A stretch of DNA of 64,000 nt from Calycina herbarum (GCA_001414485.1 LLEY01000142.1:1-64000), one strand, 5' to 3'. Positions 11,164-23,754 are shown, numbered from the stretch's first letter. Made by a program: numbers and translations. Notes: a model not told the origin generated them from the sequence alone.

Positions 11164-13289
11164 ATGATGGATGCTTCAGGAGTGTGGGACAATCAGGACC
11201 CGACACTGTCGGGGCCGTCGCAAGAGGACTTCAACCAATTTATCGATATGGGAATGAACAATTTGAGCGAAGCCCTCCAATATGACTTTCACGACTTTGG
11301 TGGCCCACAACCAGTCCAGCCTGCGCATTTATTACATCAACAGGGACCGATGGAACATTCAGGACTGGGAAATGGTGTAGGCCAGGATACAACGATGCAA
11401 GAACACATGCCTTCCATGACGACGGCTGCCAGTCATCCTGTAATTATTGGAACCCCTATAAGCCATGGCCACAATTCAGGCGAGAGTTTGGTGGAACTAG
11501 ATGCGCAAATACAATATCTACAACACCAGAGGCAGCAAAGGCAACAGCAGCAGCAACATATGCAGGAACAACAACGGAATTATTATGTTCAGAGCAGGAT
11601 GATACCACCAACTCCAAATAGCATGGAATTACATGCAAATACTACCCAGTTCTATCCACAGAGCGACCCTCAACATCAGGCTATCTATGACCGATATCAG
11701 ATGCAAATGAAAGATCAAGAGGTCAGTCGTTCGTAAACTACACCGGCTTTTGAAGCTTTTCCAATACACACTCCCCTCTTCTTCTACTTCAAATATCAAG
11801 TTTATATACAGCCGCTTGAACATAGCTGACCAGCACAAAGATGGCTTTCACACCGCTTGTGTCTCCAGCTGTGACACCCCTCGAACCTCACTTTAACATA
11901 CCTGAATATACTGTACCGGGCGCCTACTTCAGCCCATTGAGTTCTCCTGCCATTCGTGCTCAAAATGAACAGCAGTCAAACATGTATGATCAACGGCTTT
12001 CGGCTACCACTAACTCTCCTGCCGATATGACCGGAGAACCAAATTCTGCTTCTACAAACGGTGGTGTTTTGCCGAAGAAGACAAGCAAGAAAACAGCACC
12101 CAAACCTCGCGCAACCCGTGCAGTACGACAGTCCCCCATTGTCAAGCCCAAGAGATCGAAAAGGGGCTCTATCGCCAGTCAAGCTTTAGGGGATATCCTG
12201 GAGCCATCACATCCCTCAACTTCATCCTCCAAGGATCCAAGGTCTTCCCGTTCGGCGCCGAGTACGGAAGAATCCGAAAACAGTTCTATTTCCCCAGAGC
12301 ACCTTTCAGACATGGCACCGCCTCCAGTCCCTACACCTGGATCGAATACCAGGTCACCTTATATCCCCGCCCAGAAAGAAGACCCACGGAATAAACGTCT
12401 CATTTTGGGCTCACCGGCAACTCCTGCTTCTTTAATGAGGCTAACACAGTCACCCCAAATAAATGAACCTTCAGATGGCCAAACCATGGATCTTGATGAC
12501 CCGGGAATAGATAGTTTCTCTCTGCCAGAAGCCGCCAATACCACCCGACCACAACTTGCTCGCTTAGATACGCAATCGGATGGTCAAATGACGCCCACCC
12601 TAAGCTCTAATGGTGCTAAAACTCCTGGCTTTCAACCATTACCCTCTCCTGTGATCGCAAGGCCAAGAAATGCTGCTTCTGCCAGCTCCAGTCCTCAAAT
12701 CGATTGTATGAACGGGAATGGAAGTACAAATGGGGCCACAAAGAGATCAACGCAGGGTGGAGCACGATCAATCAAAAAGCGAGCTGGTAGCTCAATATTG
12801 GCGTCACCAGCACTCCTTCCTCGAATCTCACCTAGTATAAAACCCTTGATGCCGGGATCTGGAAGTTTATCAGAGAATACTGCGTCACTTTTATTGGCAT
12901 CGAAGTCAAACTACCAGAATATTCTTGAGGGCACACATCTACCAGGAGTTACATACCCTTCAGAGCTATCAACAAATTTGACCTCGAAGCGTACTTCTCA
13001 CAAAATTGCCGAACAAGGCCGACGGAATCGCATCAATTCTGCCCTCCAGGAGATCGCTACTTTGTTGCCACGAGGTGCGAAAGACGGTTCCGGAGACAAG
13101 AGCGGAAGTGGGGAAGCCGAAGAAGGCAACGAAGCTGGTAGCATGGCAAAGGGAGGTGCCCAGAGTGCAAATAGCAAAGCAAGCACGGTGGAGCTTGCTA
13201 TTGACTACATCAAGCAATTGAAGAAGGACCTTGCGGATGCAAACAAGAGAGCCGAGGAAGCTGAAAAGCGTCTGAATGAAACTGTCTGA
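11164..13289 (+). CDS. bHLH transcription factor, NUC-1/Pho4 type
   Basis: Likely nuclear activator of phosphate-acquisition genes, by similarity to Neurospora NUC-1 and yeast Pho4, which are controlled by a Pho80/Pho85-type cyclin-kinase. Two exons (11164-11721 and 11841-13289; intron 119 bp, GTCAGT..AAAG) give 668 residues. The N-terminus is acidic (PSQEDFNQFIDMG) and a Gln-rich run lies near residues 118-142. The middle is Ser/Pro-rich with many SP/TP sites. The bHLH begins about residue 568: the basic region SHKIAEQGRRNR carries the H-E-R pattern for CACGTG binding. The loop is long, Gly/Ser/Glu-rich, then helix 2 (STVELAIDYIKQLKKDL) and a short coiled tail follow, as in the NUC-1 group. 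Exon 2 itself begins with an in-frame ATG. Family is secure; phosphate role is inferred. Confidence 0.85.
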
Positions 13290-16191
13290 ATGGGGTTTGG
13301 TATGGAGGTCATCTTATTTTTGGAGTTCTGGCGTTTTATATACCTGGGATGATGTCTGCACTCACGATTTGTGATGGAGGGGCTTTCAAAGCACGGCGGG
13401 GAGTTTTAACTTTGGCATGTGTTACTAGACACAGCATATCACGATAATCACTTCTGCCCTTTGCCGGAGAGCAATGCATATATTTAGGCGGTATTTTTGT
13501 AAGTTGAAGGTGGTATTCTTTTACAATGAATGGAAAAGGGCGTCGAACAATATAGCGACGGTGTGGGCCTGAATATAAAGCCCGGGAGACGAAGATAGGC
13601 AGAAATTAAAATATTACACAGAAGACATAATGAGTATGTTTGTATTGTGTCTTGAAAAAATCGTTCTCGTTTTTACCATCCACTTGGACTTTGCAAATGG
13701 CACTTAGTGAGTCTTGCAGGAAGCGCTTGCGTCACTCCCATTCACCATGAATAGTATCGTCATAAGCCCATTGCCTACTAAAGAAAGCTCTACTAGAGGT
13801 CTCTTGTCTTCTTCCCCTGCGCAAGAAATTACATGATTGGTCCAATCTCTGTCCTAGCATCCGTTCGTAAGAGACCCTGCCAACCTTTCTCGTATACCGG
13901 AATAATTCATATCAAAATATATTATTCTACGGGCCCGAGACAATGAAATCAATTTAACAGAGTGGCCCGAGGTAACTAAATTTAATAATCATTTCCCAGA
14001 TGGACAGGAACGATGGCAAGGTCTTTTACATTATTCAGTTACCCAGGTGTCTCTAAAAGAAGTGTCTTCCTCGTAGACTGAAAAGCTTCATACAAAGTTG
14101 AAGTCAAAAATATCTGCTCCTTGGACAAAATTCCGCTCTAGGAATGCTTGCCAACGGCTTCACCTTTCTCTGACAAGTCTCGCTCCTGCCTTCAAATCAA
14201 GCGAGTCATATATTTGACGCCCTCTCTTTTGTTTTCGGTCTTTCCACGCAACTTCTTTTCAACACAACTCTTCTATCACCGACTTTGGTACAAGTTGTCA
14301 GCAGCCTTCGACTCGGCGAGACAGTCAAAGCAAACCCACGAGTACTCAGTAGGGTTGAAGACTGAACCACCTCATCACCTTTATTTTGCAACCACAAGAA
14401 GGGAGACCATTGTCCAAAAATTCTTGCTTTCAAAAGTTTGTATCATCCCAATCAGTTCGTTACTTGAAATTATATCTATCCCTCAAACCTCGCTAAAATG
14501 CAACGTGAACCGTGTATGCTCAAAAAGTAGGTACGCCTTCTAGTAACCAACGAAGAGCTAGTGAGAGAAGAACAGACATCCATCTCCCTACTCTCGATCA
14601 AAAACAAGTGAGCTCAATTTAATTTAGTTTTTGTGAGAGAGATATTCAAACATTGCTCTGCACTACGTTCTCTCATTATTACTTCAAACTTTCTCAAACA
14701 ATCGTAGCTGTTAATCAAGGAGGTTTAGAACAATTAAACCCCGTAGTTTCTGGTTCTTCTAAAGCTTCTCAGACAACACTCTCAATGATACTAAACTGGT
14801 TTTACGAGTTCCTTGGTAAAGCAGGTATACAGACTGAATCTCTTACAATGTTTCAACCTAAGTTGCATAGAGATAAACATGGTTTCTCTGAGCATGAAGA
14901 AAAATTGCAAAACAATTACAGGTCTCAATGCGGTTCTTATTGACTTCGCCTGAATCGCCAACAACAAAAGACAAAAATGCAATGCATGACATGATACACA
15001 AGCAGAGTTATTGAGCCAATAAAGAGATGAAGGGAAGATACGGCCCAAGCTTGACAGTTGGTTCTCTGCGAAGTAGATTTGCCTTGTGGGTGCTCCCAAA
15101 ACTCGAAATAGTCACGTCTCGTTAAGCCCTCTGAAATCAGTAAACGAAAATCATGGAAATGATGCCTTGCCGTGGTCCCGTTAATCCTGTCAAGACAAAT
15201 GGATCGTCGATGGCCGCGGGCAATTCGGATATTATTGATCCCCTTCAAACTGCAGACCCGAGACAACGCTTGATTCTCGGCTTGAGAGGCGTAAAGGCGC
15301 CCAGCAAGCTGTTGTTGCAATTGCAAACTTGCGGTAATTTGCAGCTTGGAGTCATCTGTGAGTTGTCAACTTCATGAGACATAGCGGCACTACCACGCAC
15401 CACACCTGTTATAAGCAATGGTCCCGGAAAATGGTATCGCCGCTGCGGTTTCTCGCCGGAGCTCAGCCCAGGGCACAGTGAGAGCCGGGAACCAGCTGCC
15501 TGCAGCAATCCAAATCAGGGTCCGAGCGCAGGCGCTTCAGCTCTATCATTCGCTAGAAATAAAATCTCCCCAATTAATCAGAGGAACCTTTCCAGTGCTC
15601 CCCTCCCCCCAATTGTGACCAGCATATCCTCTCTGGTTCCTACCATCGCATTCAAAAATCATAGCATTGATCACTAGCACGTCGCATCAGCTATCGTCCG
15701 ACACGCCCGCGATCGATACACCACGAGGAATCATTGTGGTCAAGAAAGCACCAGCACCTATAAATCCCGTCACAACCCCGAACACCACAGTCGCGGAACC
15801 TTTGGAACATCGCCAGTCGCGTATTCGCCCAGTCAAGCTCGCGCGCCCATCGATCCAGAAATAGGCGGTGTACAGAGTCACTACAGCACAAGAAACAAGC
15901 AGGGTGTAAGTAGCGACCCCAAGAAAGAGGATCAGCAGTCATCTGTTCACCATGCCATGGCGCACGGCGTTCGTTGGGTTGGGGATTAATAGCGGAGAGA
16001 TCAATTCACACCTGGTCGCGCCGTTCGTGACGTGTCGCTGCCGGTTGGCTCCTCAAGACTGCAGGTCCCAATTGCTTCGTACATCACTGAGCTGTGTTGC
16101 GATTTCATGACCAGTTTTCTCGGAATTTCGCTAATATCGTTTCTGCAATAGTTTCCGCCAGCTAGTTTAATTAATCCAAACCTCCGTCACC
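13290..16191. other. 2.9 kb without a supported gene
   Basis: Contains the 3' flank of the bHLH gene and the promoter and leader of the coiled-coil gene. Short open frames at 14148-14543 and 14653-14943 (+) have no recognisable features. A hydrophobic minus-strand frame near 15.69-15.94 kb is listed separately as a weak candidate. Confidence 0.5.
15687..15938 (-). other. possible two-helix membrane ORF fragment
   Basis: The minus-strand frame ending at 15687 reads as two hydrophobic segments. They are LLILFLGVATYTLLV and VVFGVVTGFIGAGAFLTT, separated by a basic loop. No in-frame ATG precedes the first segment; only an in-frame TGA is found. It is therefore either a fragment, part of an unseen multi-exon gene, or chance. 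I do not recognise the family. Confidence 0.2.
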
Positions 16192-19100
16192 ATGGCCGAA
16201 GTCGAAAACCCAGTCGTTCCTCCCCAGGATGAGACTCCAGCCGAGATCCAATCCAACGATGAAGCTACTCCAGTCGCATCAGAAGTTGATACCGAGACGG
16301 ACAAGGAGGCTCCTCCGAAGGAGAGTGCAAATGGCGTCAAGAAGGAGGCTGTGCCGCCAAAACGATCCGGAATCTTGGGCGTAAAGAGAGCCACCTCCTC
16401 TGCTACGAAACCCACCTCCTCATCTGCCACTCGAACAACTGGCGGATTAACCAAACCTCCTGTTCGTTCCGTTCCCGGCTCGACCGTACGAAAACCAACA
16501 AGTGCAACTGCTCCAACATCTTCAAGTGCTTCACATAGATCACATCCGTCGATTGGCGGTTCGGGCGATGACAAGAAGAAGCCATTGACGAGCAGCACCA
16601 CACGAAGAACTTCTCTTGCTCCCTCAGGTGCACATAATTCTCCTGGAAAATCCGAATCTTTGGCTGAGAAGCGTGGAACGACTTCATCAACATCAACCGT
16701 ACGGAAGCCAACCACGTCTACTAGCTCACCAAGCCCCAAAGCTCCTGTCAAGACAGCTCCCATATCATCCAGAACTTCAGGAGCTTCTAGCACTCTTGCT
16801 AGCAGATCGGCTCCAATTTCAAAGCCATCATCTTCTGGGACTGTAGCCGACGCAAAGAAGAGATTGTCTGCCGTCTCTGGGCCATCTGCCACAACCAGAA
16901 CCGTTCGCACAGGAACCACCACTTCGTCTGCACCTTCGAAAGAAGTCGAACAATTGAAGACAAAATTGGCGGAGAGCGAGGCGAAGGTGGAGGAGCTCAC
17001 GGCACAAATTGTCTCCTCGCAGGAGAAATTGGCCGAGACAGGAAAGCAGGTCGAAGCAGAGGCAGCACGTATCACCGAAGCGGAGGAAAATATTCGAAAT
17101 GAGCATAATGCGTTGGTTGAGAAGTTGCGCGAAAAACACCAAGCGGATGTGGAGGCATTGCAGGCTCAATTGGTCGAAGCTGAAAAGGCCAAGGCAGCAG
17201 CAGAAGAAACATCAGTAAAGGCCATCGAGGAGGCTCAACAGGTTGCGAGTGTGAAAGGGGCATCCGAGACAGCGGAGGCTCTAGAAAAACTCAAGTCTGA
17301 GCATGCTTCGTCGTTGGCAGCGCTTGAGACCGAGTTGTCTAGTGCGAAGGAGGCCAGCACAGCCGCACAAACCGCTGCTTCAGAACAAGAAGCCGAACTA
17401 GCTGCATTAAAATCACAGCTCGAGCAAGGAAAGACTGAACTCGATGCTTTGAAGGCAGAGCATGAGACTGCTTTGAGTTCACTCAAGGAAGCCCTCGAGG
17501 CAGAGCACGTCTCGGCAATCGAGGCTTTGAAGGCTGCACACCTGGAAGATATTTCCAAAGGTAACACGGATGTTACTTCAACCTTTGAAAAGCAAATTAC
17601 GGAGTTGACTGAACAACATGCCTCTACGACCAGCGAACTCCAGAAGCAAATTGAAGAAGCCACCACAGTTCGTTCTGGGTTGGAGTCGTCCCACAAAGAA
17701 AGCCTTGCAACCCATCAAACTGAATCGAAAGCCGCTCTGTCGAAGCTTGAGGAGGAGTTGTCTAGTTTGAAAGCAAAATCCGAAGCCGACTTGGCCTCGT
17801 TGACCGAATCAACGGAGGAAAATAACACATTGGCATCAAAACTTGAAGCTGCGCAGAAGCACTTGATATCCGCACAAGAAGACCAAAAGGCCGCAGCAGA
17901 CAAGTATGAAATGTTGCAAGCCAAAGGCACCGAGGACGAGAGGTCGTTGAACTCGGTTAAGGATGAACTGGCCAGCGCAAAGCAGCAGGTGGTGTCATTT
18001 CAGAAGATGATCGAAACATTTGATGAAGAAGGGCGCTCTAAGGACGAGTTGCACAACAAGTTGAAAGCAGACCTTGAACAGACTGCCAAGAACCTCGAGG
18101 AAAAGACCAAGGAGATTGTCGAATTGCAAGGGAAGCATAAAACAGAGCAAGAACATCATCAGATTGCCCTCGAGAATATTACAAAGGACTACGAGGCTGA
18201 GATTGAAGCTCGCCAAGGCCACTCAGCTGTCAAGGAGGAATACGAGGCGCTCAAGATTAAGCATGACGAGCTTGCGAAAACCCATGCTGACGTTACAGCA
18301 TCGCACGCGGAAGCACTTGAAAAAGCAAAGCAAGAACATGCCGCTGCTGTTACTCAATTGGATGTTGCAGAGACTGCCCACAACAAGGCCCTCGAGGAAC
18401 TCAAAGCCACTCACGCGAAGAGTTTGGATGAGGCCCATGACAAAGCCATTACTGCTGGCCACGCTGCCAACGCAACCGAACAAGAGCAACTCAAGGCTAT
18501 TCATGCCGAAGCCCTCAACTCCTTGCAAAGAGATTTTATTGCGAGCCAATCAACAGCATCGTCTACCGCTGAGCAACTCAAAACTGCTCAAGATGCAATG
18601 AATGCCGAGGTTGCAAAGTCTAAAGAGTCGCTCGCTGCCTTGGAGGTTGAGCTTGATGCGATCAAGGAAGAACTAGCAATCGAGAAGATGGCGAAATTTA
18701 CGGCCGAGGCTGAATTGGATGCTATCACTTCTAAGAAACCAGATACTTCGGAAATCGATGCTCTCCGAGTGGAACTTGAGGCTCTCAAGTCCAAGAAGCC
18801 AGATACCACTGAGGCTGACGCCCTTCGCGCTGAGTTGGAGGCTCTCAAGTCCAAGAAGCCAGACACCTCAGAAGCCGACGCTCTTCGAGCCGAGCTGGAA
18901 GCTTTGAAATCAAAGAAGCCTGATACTTCAGAAGCTGACGCTCTCCGACACGACTTGCAGACATTGAAGGACCAACACCAAGCTGCTTTGATGACTGCTC
19001 AGCAAGAATCTGCTCAGTCTACTGAGGAGCACTTAGCAACCAAGGCAGCCTTGGACAAATTTCAAGCTGAGCTGGAGAAGCAGAAATCGGAAGCTGAACA

Positions 19101-19764
19101 ACAAGCCAAGACTTCACAGTCAGATTATCAATCTCTACTTGACAGCATGGGGGAGTTGGTAGAGGATGGGAACAAGAAGGTTGCAGAGCTCGAGGCAAGA
19201 CTCAAGGAAGCAGATGCAAATCTGAAAGTCAAAGACGCTGAACTTGCTGAGGCAAAGGTATGTGGACTGTTTTAACAATGTGGTATATACTTCTTACTCA
19301 TGTCTACTCTCTAGACCAAGAGCGGATCTCTTTCTTCCCCAAAGACCCCATCTGGTGCAAAATCTCCCGGTCTTTCCGCGAGCAAATATGCCACAGAAGA
19401 TCATGCCGATGCATCAAGTAAAGATCCAGAGCCAAAGACGGCAGAAGGTGAGCATGACAGTTCATCTGCCGCACTTGCATCGGTCCGATTACCCATTTTA
19501 TTGCCCACAATGTTTCCATCTTTCCTTCTGGTCATTTATGCATACCAAGCTTTAGAGAAACCTGCTAACAATTTCGCTCATATAGTTAGCGAAAGCTAGA
19601 GTTGCCGCAGCGCAGCTAGAGGAAATGAACGAGGATGCGAAAAAGGACAACATGAGGTAAATTATCACTGCATTACTACCTCCCATTTTGGTTCATGCTA
19701 ATTGATTCCCGCATTCAGATCTCTCGAATCCATCACAGATTCCGCTCCGGGCCTCACTGTCTAA
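16192..19764 (+). CDS. large coiled-coil protein (M-protein-repeat-like)
   Basis: Four exons (16192-19257, 19315-19447, 19590-19656, 19719-19764) give 1,103 residues; all junctions are GT..AG and phases close. Residues 1-~245 are basic, Ser/Thr/Pro-rich and likely disordered, with several KPT and SS-rich stretches resembling microtubule-binding regions. From ~245 to the end of exon 1 the protein is almost pure heptad coiled coil rich in Ala/Glu/Lys. Residues 844-923 hold four 20-residue repeats (SKKPDTSEADALRAELEALK type), encoded by an exact 60 bp period. The layout resembles proteins named M protein repeat proteins in other ascomycetes, and a cytoskeletal scaffold role is possible. No enzyme motif is seen. 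Exon 3 uses the second of two close AG acceptors, because the first gives an immediate stop. Confidence 0.8.
18721..18960 (+). repeat. four 60 bp in-frame repeats inside the coiled-coil gene
   Basis: Four consecutive 60 bp units each encode one 20-residue turn of the coil with the core KKPDT-E-DALR-ELEALK. The units differ mostly at third codon positions. This suggests an older duplication kept under protein-level selection. The last unit is more diverged at its end (HDLQTLK). Confidence 0.85.
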
Positions 19765-20894
19765 ATTTTGCCATGCCTCACGAACTTCCACCCTCTCTAA
19801 AACTACGATACCCCATGATCTACCTTTCTTCAAGCGGTTCGCCAACCCACCGCATTTCAATCGACAATCTTAATGGCCAATAGGCTACCCTTCTGTCACT
19901 CCTCTTCGTTGTTTCTACTTCTCAGCAATCTTTGACTTGCGCCAAATAAATTGCGATACCCCCAGCCTCTATACCCCTGTTTTGTTGTCGAAATTATTTG
20001 TCTGAAAATACATCTTCGCCCATACCAAATGCTATGATTTCCTATAGCTGATTCTTTTTACCTTTCGCTTGATACACCTTTTTGAAGATGGAGATGTTTG
20101 CTTTTGGTGGATGTTTTGGTATGTGGGATGGATTTGATATCCAATCTCGACTGTCATTTTGATTGAGATTGGTGGGTGGATAGTGGTTTATTGTACTCGG
20201 ATATTTTGTAGGTGTGAGAATGAAAGTATACTTTTCTGATGGAATGTGCCTTGTTTGTGAAATCTGGGAAAATTGTTGGTCTTAGTTGAAGGACGATGGC
20301 TTGTTAAAAAGGTAGGACATACATCCATTTTTGCAGCCTATTTTCCTTGAGATCATTGTCAAAATTTGTTGCCTTGATTAGCGCGAGCGATGACTCTTTT
20401 TTCCCCGTAAAGGCCAGATGGGATTAAAGGTTTGGGGACTCTAATTGGCGTTGACAGGCGGCAGAATAGCTTGATTTGGAACATCAATCAACATTGCTCG
20501 AGAATTACAGAAGAAACCTTATTAATTAAAGACAGAACTTCAAGATCAACTGAAAAAAATCTGCCTCCACGGAGTAGTCCTTGGAGAGCCAGCGGAGCGT
20601 TATACTCGTTTCGGTAGAAATTAAATTAAAAAAGCTTCTCAAAGTTCACTGTTTGCTCTAACTTACATAAAAAAGAACGAATTCAGGTCAACGTATCGTT
20701 CATTCAAATCGTGGAGTTCACCTTTGGAACGTGGTCTTAAACCCACTTATTCGTTCAACCTCCTGCTCCTCATCAACCTCACTTCACTAATCCCTACTTA
20801 AGACCGAGGTCTTGGACTTCGATTCGCGCTCCACTTTCAACATCTTGATTGTGACGATCAATAGCAACTTCGGCAAAAGCGCAAGCCAGACACC
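19765..20894. other. intergenic stretch with GC-rich repeat copy
   Basis: The 3' flank of the coiled-coil gene is followed by the promoter of the BTB gene. No gene is supported. A short copy of the GCGGAGCGT repeat family lies at 20563-20600. Confidence 0.5.
20563..20600 (+). repeat. GC-rich dispersed repeat, copy 1
   Basis: Begins GCCTCCACGGAG and ends GGAGAGCCAGCGGAGCGT. It matches the copy at 59153-59191 almost base for base over about 38 bp, and shares its core with copies at 52.8 and 53.1 kb. Only this short part is recognisable here. Confidence 0.6.
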
Positions 20895-21764
20895 ATGTCT
20901 AATCCTTTAGCAACTCTTCAAACGTCAAGCATTCCTCCAAAACGCAAGTCAGCCGCCATGCCTAAAGCTATCGAAACCCCGCACGTTGCGAGGACGACAA
21001 AAACCGCAAAGACACACTGCAATGAATTGCCAAAGAGTTCCCAGTTTGTCAGGTATGCCCTGTGTGTGAGAAGGATTTCTTGCAACGACTGACATCCAAG
21101 CAGTACAATCTCGAAGTACTACGAAAGTCCTAAAGTCATTGTCAAGGTCGAAGAGTTTGAGTTCAAGCTACCAAAGGATCTACTTTGCGACACCTCGCCT
21201 TTCTTCGATCGAGCATTCAATGGTGGCTTTCAAGAGGCAATTGAGCAGAAAGTGACCTTGGAGGAGACGGACAAGGCTTCTTTTGAGCATGTGATTCGAT
21301 GGATGCACGTTGGCAGTATCGCTGTCAAGAGCACTTTACCATATCCATATAGCGAGGAAATCACTGAATATGTCGGATTCTTCACATTGGCGGACAGGCT
21401 TGGGCTTCCAGGACCCTTCACTACCGACATCGAGTCAGTCAGAGGCATCTTGAGAAAAGATAGAGGAAGTTTCTCGGGGAAAAATGTTCGAGCTGCTAGC
21501 AATCTGCCAAAGCAGCATCCTTTACGCCAACTCTTTGCGGAGGCCTGTGTTAGTGATTTCTTCGGGAAGCTGTGAGATGGTGGGAAGGAATTCCGGCTTC
21601 AATCGGAGTTGAATGAATTGGAGGGATTTGGAGCAGATCTGTTATTGGCGTTTCAGAGAGCCGCCAAAGGAAAGGTTGGAGTCAAAAACAATAAACAGGG
21701 TAAATCTGGCTCGTACTTTCCGGATCCGGTTGATGGAGGCTTTTCGAACGACGTAATTATATGA
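20895..21764 (+). pseudogene. BTB/POZ protein gene with premature stop
   Basis: Exon 1 (20895-21052) encodes a basic N-terminus. After a 51 bp intron, exon 2 starts at 21104 and carries a BTB domain with the fungal pattern VKVEEFEFKLPKDLLCDTSPFFDRAFNGGFQEA, then IRWMHVGS. The frame meets TGA at 21573-21575, giving 209 residues. The same frame continues open to TGA 21762-21764 and encodes FRLQSELNELEGFGADLLLAF and NPF-like residues. These align with the C-terminus of the intact paralogue at 41.1-42.1 kb. The stop is therefore read as a nonsense mutation. A truncated but working BTB protein is possible. BTB domains mediate dimerisation and often recruit Cul3; this family's role is unknown. Confidence 0.7.
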
Positions 21765-22052
21765 GCCTGACATTTCACTTGTCTTTCAATAGCTCCAGAA
21801 GCACGGGTTGGAAGGTTTTCATAGGTGGTATTATGAACAGTGGCCTGGGCACTGCTGGCGGACGTTCCTCTCTGCGATTGCTCTATCTCTCCGTTGCTTC
21901 AAAGCCTCAAGGAGAATTATTGCACGTTTCAAAAGTTTAAAATGAAAGGCGAGGGCAGTTTACTTATCAATGGCATGGGGAGGGGATAATCACACTTATA
22001 TGATGTGTGGAAGACAAAAAAGCATTTCATTCTTTCTTGAAGTACTCTAGCG

Positions 22053-22058
<6 letters not shown>

Positions 22059-22084
<26 letters not shown>
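22059..22084. repeat. (CT)13 microsatellite
   Basis: An uninterrupted run of 13 CT dinucleotides lies between the BTB pseudogene and the MITE. It would be a polymorphic marker in a population. Confidence 0.95.
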
Positions 22085-22361
22085 GAGAATACAAGAATAA
22101 TTTCTTGAGGACAATTACAACTAATGGCCGAAAACCTTTAAAACAATCGGAAACTGGTTTTCTTGAATTTCTCAACCTCCTCGAACTATATTCTTGGTTA
22201 TTGTAAACAATACAGCACAATTTTTATCGAAGTGAGAGTGCCATAATAATAATCATGAAGTACCAGCTTCATATTCCTTCTGGCTCAAGGGGGAAAGTTA
22301 CTAGGGCTTCTGTTGTTAGACACATTTTCCACGCTATTTGAGTGTCATAAAAGCCAAAGTT

Positions 22362-22798
22362 GCGTAGAACAGTGTGGGAAATGAGTAGAGTAGAATAGAG
22401 TAGTGGGTACCTACTCTACTCTACTCAATAGTACTCTAAGTAACTCTGAGTACTACTTAAGTAGTACGGGCCGGATCGGGCCGGGGCTCGGGGTGATGTC
22501 GGAGTGGCGTTCCGGGCTGCCGGGAGCGTGAGCGAGGTCTTCTTACCCCTCTATTTACTATATAACCTCTTTAATAATAGCTTAAATAAATTAGCTATTA
22601 ATTATATAATAATATATATAATAATAAGCTTTATAAACCTTAGAAATGATTAGAAACTACTTAATTTCAGATTATATACTATTTATAGACTACTTAGAGT
22701 ACTACTTTAAGTACTCTAAGTAACTACTCTACTCTACTCTGAGTAACTCAGAGTACTACTTAAGTAGTTGAGTAAACCTTGCCCACACTGGCGTAGAA
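22362..22798. mobile_element. hAT-type MITE with 8 bp target duplication
   Basis: The 421 bp element spans 22370-22790. Its ends are perfect 9 bp inverted repeats, CAGTGTGGG at the left and CCCACACTG at the right. It is flanked on both sides by GCGTAGAA (22362-22369 and 22791-22798), the 8 bp target duplication expected of hAT elements. Inside are subterminal inverted repeats built from GAGTA and AGTACT units. There is also a GC-rich patch (GGGCCGGATCGGGCCGGGG) and an AT-rich centre. No open frame is present, so it must have been moved in trans by an autonomous hAT transposase. The identical target copies argue for a fairly recent insertion. Confidence 0.85.
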
Positions 22799-23745
22799 GG
22801 TATCTTGAATTCTACGCCAAACAGACTCACCTGCTTCCCAGAAATTTTCAAGTATACAAATGAATTAAAAACACCTATCAACTATTAAGTAATATGGGGT
22901 CGACCTAGATGCGTTCACTTAAAGAGTGCTCGGAAATTTGTATTCATGCCTACTTGGCGGTGGAAGTGAACTTTAGGATAGTGGATCAGACTGGTGATAG
23001 AATATCAAAAACTTAGTTCGTCGGGTTCTCAAACCTCAGCGATCCCAAAAGGGAGTGAATGATATTCTTATTGCCCGGGACATCACTAGCACTAAGCGAT
23101 GTTGGTAAACGCTATAAATTTTGAATATTCCTCGTATCTTTTTGTTTCTTGGAATACCTTGAATCTTAAGGGCATTTTCTGTTTAGGACGTATATACAAA
23201 AAGAGAAAGAAGAACATGTTTATTTTATGTGAATCAAGCCAAGCCTCAATTTGTTCGACCGAGACGGAATTTATATCATTCTGCCTCGTATTTAGCTCCG
23301 GGGTCAGAATTACACTCGGTTCACATTGTATTCTGGTGGGTTTTGATAGAGTTATCATCTTCAGTAACTCCGAACTCATTGAAAATTTGAGAGATGAAGT
23401 ATCAAATGGATGCCACGGGGCAACACTGAGTTCAAAGCATGAACTGATACCGGAATGACTATTACGCAAGAAAATAATTTCGCAAGCCAAATCTTTTGAA
23501 CGTTTCTCAGTTACCTGAAACAACCTCCCATTCTAACTGTGACTCATTGTAAAGTTGAAAACATTGGCCATATCCTCAACCCATAAATGCCTAATCGAAA
23601 GAAAACCCAAGACCTGTTGGATCTGAAAATACCTTTTCAGTAACTTGAGGGTACTCCTCAGATGGAAATGATTCCACGACGCACAAACGGGGAATGACCG
23701 AGTATTGCCTTAGGTGTTTCTGGAAAAGGCCTTGATGGGAAGGAC
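22799..23745. other. intergenic, no supported gene
   Basis: Open frames on both strands at about 23.09-23.52 kb overlap and show no family features. Nothing else could be recognised. Confidence 0.5.
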
Positions 23746-23754
23746 TTAGTTTCC

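Noticed and set aside
16167..17075. 302-codon minus-strand frame opposite the coiled-coil gene
   Set aside because: Mirror of Ser/Ala/Glu-rich codons of the real gene; the forward frame has splice-consistent exons.
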